64,000 bases of DNA from Baylisascaris procyonis. Lineage: Eukaryota; Nematoda; Chromadorea; Rhabditida; Ascarididae. Shown in pieces: positions 55,202-64,000 of the stretch (positions are counted from its first letter, which is position 1; each line of letters begins with the position of its first letter). A model generated the notes under the pieces. The model saw nothing but the letters and a program-made list of their open reading frames with translations, did no database searches and was not told where the DNA came from. The DNA lies in NCBI GenBank assembly GCA_037389465.1, contig JAZARR010000266.1, forward strand, positions 1,054,001-1,118,000, written 5' to 3'. The translations under genes were made by a program, and so were the position numbers.

Positions 55202-55272
55202 ATCCTTTGTAAGTTGGCTATTACAATCCTTTATAAGTTGATTATTGCAATCCTTTATGAGTTGGCTGAAGG
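55202..55272. repeat. 24-bp tandem repeat, three copies
   Basis: Three units beginning ATCCTTT(G/A)T(A/G)AGTTG at 55202, 55226 and 55250. The last is truncated or diverged. Confidence 0.88.
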
Positions 55273-58200
55273 CCAATATGTGCGGCATGAGATCAAATGA
55301 AGTGCAAGGTACATTCGTCAAAGAAAGCCTTAGATGTGATTCAGCATGGCAAGCATGATCTTCCCTGGAGGGATCACATAAAGAGCGCAGTAAAGCTGCA
55401 CTTAAAATGTGAGCAAAACGATTGCGGCTTTGGCATTCAAGCAGCGATAGAGTCTAATATTACTTCCCCGTTTAGTCTCAATTGTAGGTTGTACTATTAA
55501 ATAGACCATAAATTGCTTACGCATAAGATTTTTTCATTCACGGAAAGTTTATCGTACATTGAACAACAAGAACAGGCGTTATTTTAGTTGCCTGAAGTTC
55601 ATTTATTAGCGCTATTCTTTGTAAGGCTCAGAGTTAGTTAAGGAGCACAAGTAAACCTATAGAAGACTAATTGCACGATGCCTCATGGCAGCATTCACGA
55701 AGAATGAATATGTTTCGGAATGCGTCGTTTATTCTACGGCATTGAAATCCTAACTAAACCAACGCTACACTCTTCACGGCGTTCCGTTTCAATACTGCAA
55801 TACTCATCTTTCAGAAAATGCAAACAACACTCGCCCCATTTGTGAAGAAGTAGCGACTTCAGTCGCATCTAATTTTCTTGCCTACGCAGCAACAAAACTC
55901 CATGATTTTTGAACTTATCAAACCGACGTGCTGCTCTCACAACTTCCAGCATCAACGCTCATTACTTTCCATGACGTCAGGCCTGAATCACTCAGTAACA
56001 TTCAGAATGAGAGAGTAAGGGAAAGACCGCAGTGACACTCGTTTCATTACTATAAACATTCCGTAAGTGCATGGGGGTTGCGTGTCGTATTTTCATCTTT
56101 TTCAGCAATCAAGTAGCATGGTGATGCATAACGCATCAAACCAATGAGTGAGTTACATAGTTGGTTCATACGACTCTAAAATTTGTTGCGTTAAAACATG
56201 GCGAAGGCAGCCACAGCTTCTGATATCCGGTGTTAAACGGAATTTTATATTTCAAAGTTGAATACACAACAGTAGATCATCTGCTGTGCCCAACCATGCA
56301 ACAGTTTATGCAGGTTCCGACGCCTGCTGAGTCCTCAGCTGACGCAACTCGGAATTAACATCATCAAAAAACTCGAGCATGAAGTTCGTATCCTTCAGTT
56401 CGCTCACTCCGAGAGCTTTTTTTTCAAACGTTCTCACTTGTCGAACTTTCATTTACTGAGTTGTGACTGAGGTTGCTTTTGGCTACGAAATGTCATAAGA
56501 ACGCTTTACGGAGAAATGGGCAAAGCGTATACCTTCATCCACAAGAGGGGCATTCAGCAAAACGCATTCTATTGGTGCGAATATCTCCGCAATAAACCTA
56601 TCTGATCCTCTTATAGCAGACCATCTGCAACGTGCAAAATTATGTGATACTTTAGCGTTGTGCTGATTGAAGCGTGCCTATTCTGGAGATGCAATTTTGT
56701 GCTCCGTTCCAACGCCACATATCGTTTTTTTTTTTCGCCAAAATCACTTTTTTTCCGCTTTCCCAGCACGATAGTTTCAAGCCATCTCATTGATAAGAAA
56801 AGAATTTGTTATGCTGAACCCGCCCGATTAAACTGATACCATGACTGATAAAATTGGGATGTTTCTATAGCTATTTGCAATGATCGCCATACAGTTGTTT
56901 TCGAAATAAATTTGCAAACCTCATCATGCTAGTGGGAGTGTATTTTTCTAGCCAAATTCGTATTTGAATTTAGCTTCGCGTGCATAATGCACCAAACGAC
57001 TTCGGTTTTCTTTTTTGTTCACTAAACTGACAGGAGAAGGAAATTCAACAAAATTTGCTTTGCTCGCTAGACGAACAGCGCTCGCATGACTTCAGCGGTG
57101 GTCGTGCCGTAATATCTCTTTTCACCGCTGTGGCAACAGCAGTCATTGTTACCGTAACATAAAACTCTGCCCGATTTCTATGAGCGTATGGAAGGAAAGT
57201 CCACTGCATCCTAGGAAAAAGAAGATAAGCTTCTGGGTCCAAGACAGTCTGGTGCAGAAAAGAGTGTAGGTTAAAAGAATAGGCTATAGCGCACAATTTT
57301 TTTCATCACGTAGCAAAAGTGCGTTTTCCCGCACGTGGATGCGAATTTTGTTCGCACGAAAGTGTTGTGCAGGCGGCGTCTGCATGGAAGAGGACCAAGT
57401 GTAAGCGGAAGGCAGCAGCAGATAACAACTGCCTGTCGACGAAGCCATGCAAGAGCACTACTAAGGTAGAAGAAATAGTTTATAGGGGAGCACCATGACC
57501 CCAAACAGGAGTAGAACCAAAGAGATGCAAATGGGCCAAAGCCCGACTTATACAGTTCCCAGAAATCGCCTGAGGTGGCACAAAAGCACATAGGTCGATC
57601 CATGACATTATGTGAAGAATCACTATACAAACAAATATGCTCACTGTAATGTTAGATCACAAGCAGATATGTTGGATTGGCTCTTCGGTGCCATACCCAA
57701 CAGACAGCAGTTTATTTTTGCGACATAGGATATAGAGGTAAAGTGGGTCGATGACAACTGGCGAATAGTGTTGCCGTATGAGCAAAATTGGAAGAGAACC
57801 TTGCGCCCCAACGATTTTGCGCAACTTAACAGCAAGTGCTGCTCAAGCAGCAAAAAATTGCATTTTTACGAAATACACGAAAATATCCAATAAAAACTAT
57901 ATTATAAGTCATCGCGAGATTCATATGAAAGAATAACGTTGAAACAACGATTCATGTGAGACCACATTTTGCCCACTTTTAATAAGATCAAATATTATCA
58001 ATGGATTATTTTTAGCGCCAATAAAGCTAACTCCACCTGCAATCTATCTAAAGCGAATGTTTCACGGGCATGAATCTGTGACGTTACTTAGCGTTTCCAA
58101 ACTTCCGATCTTGAGAGATTCCAAATTTTCATTAGCAGCGAAGAATGCCTCAGATGTTTTGCAATTAAATGTGGAAATATGCTGTAAGCGTAAAGTTCTC

Positions 58201-58372
58201 TCCACGAAGGATAAACAAGGGTACTGTTAAACGATGTGTCTGCTTTTATTGGGATTTATTACTTTATAATGGCTTCTCCTACAAGCATATATCGTCATTT
58301 AGTTTACAATATATAATTGTAAACAGTGTGGTCATTCTGAAAGTATTATTCGCTATTGAATAAAGATTTTAG

Positions 58373-61300
58373 GAATTCGATGCGAACGAGTTGAATTCAT
58401 ATGGTGAGACTCTTCTCATTGCCGTTATCAAATACCTGGAAGACAAAGAGGATCGGGTAGGATTTTTATTCTTTCAAATTATCTCTAAGGTTTATCCAAA
58501 AATTCATTGTTCCACTTCAATCTATAAATTTGAGATTGCTCTTCTATTGAGTTCTATTCGAGCACTCCATAATGGTTACTGCATTTCCTTGACGAACATT
58601 GAATGCACACAAAATTAGAACAGCATATTCAATACGTTTCCCATTCGAGAGACTCATTCCGAATGCAAATCCCTTTTCACTGGATGAAAAAAACCTTGGC
58701 GCATGATGTTTCACAAATGAAACCTCACTGGAAACGTATACACTCACAGTCATTTTATTTAGTTACCTTTGCGATTGAAAGTTGTCGAAAAATTCTTTAA
58801 GATTAACTTGCTCTAAATCAGAAAATCGTCACGAAACTCTTGTGTGAAAAATTTGAGAAAATGAAATATGTGTGCAACAAAATTGAAGCATAGCATAGTT
58901 CTTCCGAAGTCATCACATTCCAACAGCAATACAAAATGCTCGGTGGCATCCCCAAAGTCGAAGGGAATATGGAACTGATATTTACAACAGACGGCGGCAG
59001 CGTAGTTTTGCAAAATTGTTATTCCCAAGCGCATTATATCAATGTCGTTACTATTTACATCCACGTCTGCGATCATCTCACCGTTGAGAGTTCCAATATG
59101 GGACCCGCTAAAACTGAAGTTGCTGCTTGACGCATATGACGAATGGCATATAGGGTGACTTATATGAATGATGTTGACAAGCTGCGTGGGGAATGATGAC
59201 CAAAGCACGAGAAACACAAAAATCATCCAAAATAGCACGGCAACTGGCCCGACAAGCGTAACTATATGAGCTTCGCAAATCTAAAGAAAGCAAACGAGAA
59301 TAAAAATAACACGCCGTCGACACATTTGAAGTAATCTTTAAAGAAACTTGAAAAGATTCTATTGCGATCTAACGAAAAAGCGCTTGTATTTGGAAAAATT
59401 TCAATAAAATGATGCCCTACGGCAGTTATTTCTCGACGACCGCTAACATCAATTTTTTTTTGTGAGAAATCTCCCTTCTTTCCAATTTTATTTGCCACAT
59501 TGCTTCGTATTTATAAAGAACGGAATGTTGCAAACAATGATAGCTGTGACAACACTAATTGGAATTCCACGTATTTCTCTGTCGGCTCTGTTGCTCGAAA
59601 ATAAATTTTGGGACGCTTTACGTTATCGTGAAGCACTCTTGATGAACGTTTAACGCGATCTTGATTTACGCATCATATCCTCATTGACGTGTTCAAAGAG
59701 TGAGTGAGAACAACGCATATGAATAGGCGAAGAAAATAAATGACGCGAACTGGGCGTTTTGGCGATATTGTTGCGAAATTTTATGTGCATTGCTTTTAAG
59801 CTAATTCACTCACTGTCTTCCTCGCTTAGCATAGCTTGAGCGGAATTTATTGCATAAATGAATAAAGTAGTAATATTTTGCCAGTCATTTGAGTGATATT
59901 TAGCGAAAATGCGCTCAAGTTGTAATGATGGTGGTGTTAGTGTTGATGATCTCTGTTGGGTCAGAATCATCGATATCTGAGCTTCACAGACGAACGTTAG
60001 CTGAAGCATGAGAAGTCGCTTAATTTTTGATGCAAATAGATAAGTTTCCCACAATGGGATTTTTCACGTGTGAGTGTCTAATCTTCTCACTAGAAGGAAG
60101 ATCCCTCCACGGATGGAGAATTTGTACTTGTAGAACACCTTGCAAAATTCTTTTTGTGACATCATTCCTCAATCGCTTCCGGCTGTCTCTGATTTCTGGG
60201 GCATCAGGCCTCTAAAAATCGCTTGCGGTACTCCAATACGAAATTTTGTGCACCTACCGCATTCTTCTAAAAAGATGTTCAGTTCCAGCTCCAAAGCCTG
60301 CAACCTTATTAAGGGCAGCTAATATATACCAGTTGCACTCGAACTGACTGCAGAAAGCAAGTGGTATAGGCGATCGATGACTGCTTGCATCTTTTAAGTT
60401 GCAAGTAAGATATGTGATTTGGCACACTTTATCAACGAGCCCTTTTCACCGATAACACTATAGATCCCCTATAAGCACAAAAGTGTTGTTCTTCAACTCT
60501 CCAATTTTCGTTAATGGTTGTCTATAGTTTCGATGGCTTTCAAGAATACCTGAAAGTGGTGAGGAGGAATTTCATGTTTTTCATATGTGATATGGATAAT
60601 AAGCGAAAAGATTAATTTTGAACATTGAAACATTTTCACAAGCGTTTGATTGAAATCCGCTAGTGCTTTTGTCTGCGTTTCCAATTTCATCAACAGACAA
60701 ATAAAAAAAATTTTTTTTCCTCGAAAATAGGACAAAGAAACATTTTGGAGATTTAATTTAGATGAAATATCTGAAGTTGCTACTGGACAATGGTGCGAAC
60801 GTGAATGGACAGGATTTGCGCGATAAAAGAACGGCATTGATGTATGCATGCATTGAAGATGCAAGAGCAGACGAGGGACGCCTTCTAATGAGCATCGTAA
60901 GCTAGCCGTGTCTCTGTTTACTCACAAATGAAATCATTTCTCGAAAGCATGAAGGAGATTTGAAAAAAAAAACAGCGGTAATGAGTAGGTGACGCAATTT
61001 AGTTCTTCATTGTATGCAGAGTGCAGTCAGTGAAATACTGATGAGTCTTTGTTGTCTAATTAAAATCATACTTTCCGAAATGAGCGCTTTTTTTAGTAAT
61101 GTTGCAACCAATATGATTCTTACTTCCGCTAGAAACAAATTTTTGAGATTCAAAAATGTGCAGTCGTATAGCACCCTTCATTCAACCTGTTGCTGCGGTT
61201 GTTACTCCTTCACATTCGGATATATCGCAGATCATAGTAAGTGTGTGATTACTGGAACATTTCGATTCACTCGTTAGCCTCAATCGTATCGCTGTTAGTG

Positions 61301-63831
61301 CACTTCTAAATAAAAAATGACTCTCCTGCCTTGGAAATTATCATTCCATAGCATGTCATTTAGCCAATTCGGTGCATTTATTTTTTACACTTATAACAGC
61401 TGCTTAGCGAAAATCATGTCTCCTCAACGGTAATTGGCCAAATTACAGCATTATTCAGCAATAAAACAGCCGATTATCACGTCCCATTTCATCATACTGC
61501 AGCAATTTTATGAGTCCTCAGTACTTCAAAAGTCGTCGTCACTAGCACAAATTTCTAACACTTATTTTTATCCTACTAACCATCAATTTAGCTAGAAGGC
61601 ACTTCTAAATTGATTGTGATGCTTTGAAAGGAGGTAAAGTATGAGACCATCTTTGAAAACCATTCTGGAATGGATATTCTGCGCTCCAGACTGAAAACTG
61701 CCTTAAAACGTTACTGCTGTCGATAGTGACGCATATTATGAAAAGAACAGAAAAATGAACGCTGTCTCCGAATTGAAGGTGCTTGAACGATCGGCTTTGA
61801 AAATCCAAAAAAAATAGAAGAAGTTATTAGTATTGTAATAAATAACGGAGCATGATTCTAGAGAGGCTGCAGCTTTCAAATTCAAGATCGGCTTGGGAAT
61901 ACGGCTTTGATGTATGCAGCAATGAAAGGTCGCGAGGAACTGATGATGGATATGATTAATGAACTGTCCAAGGTAGCAATATGATTTTTCCTTTGCTCGA
62001 ATTTATAGCGTTTATTAGCAATAACACAGGTGTAGCACAATGTAACATCGTTAAGGCCGTGAGAATATGAAAGCATTGTAGATGGATTTGTGATCAGCAC
62101 AGTGATTCACTGAAAACAAGAGGTGCCATTATTGTTCGAATCTCATGATCGCAGTTTATAAACATATCCAACGAAGAAATAAGCTCAGAATGTACAATAT
62201 TAATGCACATTGCAAGCCGAAACTAGATATACGCTTTCGGCTCTCGAAGTAAATGTTGGCATTTATGGCCTCGAAACGTAGAGAGATAGCCAAAGTTCTT
62301 AAATATCGAGGCGTACAAACCAAAACGAATCTTGAATGCCATGTAACAGTCAGCGATAATTCTACGCATGTCGACGCGATAAATTCCACGTGGGTTGCAG
62401 TGAACAATTTATCTGATGATGAGTTTGGTGAAGGCTAATTGACAGCACAAATTTGCCTGACGATTAACATCATGTACTTTGTCAGCTGCGTTGTGGAGGT
62501 GTACATGAGTCACGATATCAATATTCACGCGAGATGGTGTGATATAAGTTTAGCTTTCTGCAGAGAAAGAATCCGAACTGTGTTATTGCGATGAGGTTTC
62601 TGATGTATTTGCAATCAGCCATGACGACCTATATTTAGATAGGAATCGGTTATCATTGTGTTCGGAGGATCGAAAACAACTTTGTAGAATTCACGTTCTA
62701 TTAATGAAGGGAAAAAAAGGAGGATGGTGTTTACTGAAGTAACGAAAGACTTCATAGCGATATCAAATAAAAGAGGACTACTGATTTGACCATAAGAACA
62801 TAGTCTCGGCCGCAAAGTGAACGACAAAACGTTAATATGTTTTCGGAAGTCATGCAGTTCATATTAGGGAATCAACAACCTTAAGAAGGTTACACTAGTG
62901 TTATAATTACAGGATAAGCTTAGTAGAGAAATGATGAGCGGGCTTAAACATAACGATTCAATGTTTCCCGAAAAGTGTTGGTTAACCTTGTTTGGAATAC
63001 GTCAATTGTGCCCTAAGGCTTTTTCGTATAGGATTGAAAAAAAAAAAGAATTGATGAGTTCCAGGGATGGGGATTATCGGCATTGCAAATGAAGAACTGC
63101 ATGGGAAACACAGCCGAAGATCTAGCCATCAGAAATAGCCAGCATAGATGTGCAAGGCTTGTACAGGCGCAGGTAATGGTATTTGTCTTTATTTGCCGGT
63201 AGTCGGCACAACGATTGCAAATCTCACTTTATCGTGCATGTACTCAAGAGGAATGATTGGCATTCTTAGAGAATACTAATCACGCTTGCACGTGCTTCCT
63301 AGTTGTTTTTTTTTCTTTTGCTGAAGGCATTCTGTCGGCGTCCTCAATCTGTAGATAAGTGTGCAGATAAATAGGCGATCGTTGATCAGGGCAGATAATG
63401 TAACACTACCATAGCACCATTTACTTTGACCTACCATAGTACCATTTGCTTTAATCAAATTAGGCTGAAGGAATGACTACACCTCAAAATGCACAAGAAG
63501 TTTAGCATGTATTTTGCATTGGAAGTTGCTATTGCCAAATCAAGACAAAGTGCTATTCGATTTCGCCCAGATCGGTCACAAAATAATGAGTTAATTCATC
63601 GTTGAATGACAGTGAGAATAGTTTTGCTAATCAAAATATGAACGTGTCGTATAACATTCTTGTTGTTTGTGAGAATTTTTTTGGTCAGATGATGGGAATA
63701 TAAAGCGGTGTATTCCGCCACCTCTTCCGATATCTTTCTACGCTTCCTTCATGTTATGGCCTTCTTAAGCATCTAGGAGTCTTTCCGTTCTGCAGCCAAA
63801 CTTCTTTGTTCAGCAACTGAAGAACGCATAA
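58373..63831 (+). CDS. Ankyrin-repeat protein, partial exon set
   Basis: Exons supported: 58373-58456 (EFDANELNSYGETLLIAVIK...), 60762-60896 (MKYLKLLLDNGANVNGQDLR...), 61873-61972 (FQIQDRLGNTALMYAAMKGR...), 63065-63172 (...MKNCMGNTAEDLAIRNSQ). A possible small exon is 62913-62974, and a terminal exon 63814-63831 reads QLKNA then stop. The first two exons join in phase 0 and give two consecutive ankyrin units. The GET-L, KYLKLLLDNGANVN and TALMYAC pattern resembles ANKRD34-type repeats, from memory of that family. Ankyrin repeats are protein-binding scaffolds, usually intracellular; nothing here shows the partner. The 5' exons were not found. The join between the second and third exons does not work in phase: the intervening repeat holds two stops. 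Individual ankyrin calls are good, the gene model is not. Confidence 0.6.
59082..59280 (-). CDS. Possible exon with membrane segment, opposite strand in ankyrin-gene intron
   Basis: A strong acceptor (TTTGCTTTCTTTAG) precedes an open frame of 66 codons ending at a good donor (AACG/GTGAGA). It starts ICEAHIVTLVGPVAVLFW and continues with a hydrophobic run to about residue 30, then a polar, Ser-rich segment (SSNFSFSGSHIGTLN). The frame stays open beyond the donor to about 58813. I do not recognise a family. Neighbouring exons with matching phase were not found, so it may be a chance open stretch. Confidence 0.28.
61814..61872 (+). pseudogene. Ankyrin helix in frame with next exon but interrupted by two stops
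   Basis: The frame of the 61873 ankyrin exon can be followed upstream through KIEEVISIVINNGA, a clear ankyrin second helix. It is separated from FQIQDRLGNT by 18 extra bases (61853-61870) that carry TGA and TAG. Without these 18 bases the frame would read NNGASFQIQD, exactly the ankyrin spacing. No GT-AG intron of workable size explains the gap. Either this copy has decayed or the true exon lies elsewhere. Confidence 0.45.
62226..62440 (+). pseudogene. Ankyrin-like unit with in-frame TAA
   Basis: Reading frame 0 gives DIRFRLSK, a TAA at 62250-62252, then MLAFMASKRREIAKVLKYRG, followed by a polar tail to DDEFGEG and stop. The order RLxx..L.A.MA.KxRRE matches the neighbouring unit RLGNTALMYAAMKGREEL apart from the stop. 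It could be a decayed repeat, or an exon starting just after the TAA, although no usable acceptor is visible there. Confidence 0.4.
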
Positions 63832-64000
63832 AACAGAGTTCAAGTTACAACTTAACACAAGATCACTACACTTTAAGGGGCAAAAAACGCAATAGAGAAG
63901 TAATGACATAGAAAAATGTGAAAAAAGCTTCCTCCTGGAGAAGAAAGTGTTCACAATAGCGTCGAAAGGCAGTTAGGATGATTGGGTTTCAAAGCGTAGT
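63832..64000. other. Short end region without a gene
   Basis: This follows the possible last ankyrin exon. No canonical AATAAA was seen in the remaining bases and no exon was recognised. Confidence 0.4.

Larger units (their letters stand above)
45265..58372. other. No recognisable gene upstream of the ankyrin exons
   Basis: No protein family was recognised here. Two short tandem repeats are listed separately. Around 57.0-57.6 kb both strands have open, hydrophobic frames, but without splice sites that join them. The missing 5' exons of the ankyrin gene would be expected here or further left. Confidence 0.45.

Noticed and set aside
57069..57163. Plus-strand segment ending in a GPI-like hydrophobic tail (AVATAVIVTVT, stop)
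   Set aside because: The acceptor is good, but no upstream exon in phase and no poly(A) signal were found; too short to support alone.
57271..57630. Hydrophobic 119-codon minus-strand frame suggestive of a 7TM receptor
   Set aside because: Only hydrophobicity supports it; no conserved receptor motif and no splice sites linking it to neighbouring open frames.

Overview
The window reads as nuclear DNA of a nematode, probably a strongylid/hookworm-type parasite; the lineage is an inference. Coding sequence is split into 84-188 nt exons separated by introns of about 0.2-1.6 kb. 3' splice sites are mostly TTTCAG-like. One gene start has a TTTCAG acceptor 13 nt upstream of the ATG, as expected for spliced-leader trans-splicing. 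No operons of bacterial type, no tRNA or rRNA, and no CRISPR array were seen.

Left part (1-16 kb, minus strand): a head-to-tail pair of S28-family serine carboxypeptidase genes (Pro-X carboxypeptidase / DPP7-like). The upstream copy (15983 to 3828) can be reconstructed completely by following splice phase: 14 exons, 1656 nt, 551 residues. It has a signal peptide, the Ser/Asp/His catalytic triad and a C-terminal GPI-anchor-like tail. The downstream copy begins at 3243 and runs off the left edge after five clear exons. Exons 2-5 have identical lengths (126, 188, 137, 96 nt) and identical phases in both copies, so they are paralogues from a tandem duplication. Both use a GC-AG intron directly after the catalytic-serine exon. 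The downstream copy may be damaged in its sixth exon.

Middle (16-58 kb): about 42 kb without a gene I can recognise. It holds a (TA)n microsatellite, several small tandem duplications, a perfect 14-bp hairpin, a G-quadruplex motif and a few splice-flanked open segments that could be isolated exons. Many ORFs near 100 codons are present, but about that number is expected by chance at this base composition.

Right part (58.4-63.8 kb, plus strand): exons of an ankyrin-repeat protein with short repeats reminiscent of the ANKRD34 type. Two further repeat units in the same stretch carry in-frame stops, so the locus is either decaying or its exon structure is only partly solved. A weaker ankyrin-like fragment lies antisense in intron 7 of the complete peptidase gene.

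The two S28 genes probably encode secreted or cell-surface proline-specific peptidases. No functional link to the ankyrin gene is visible.
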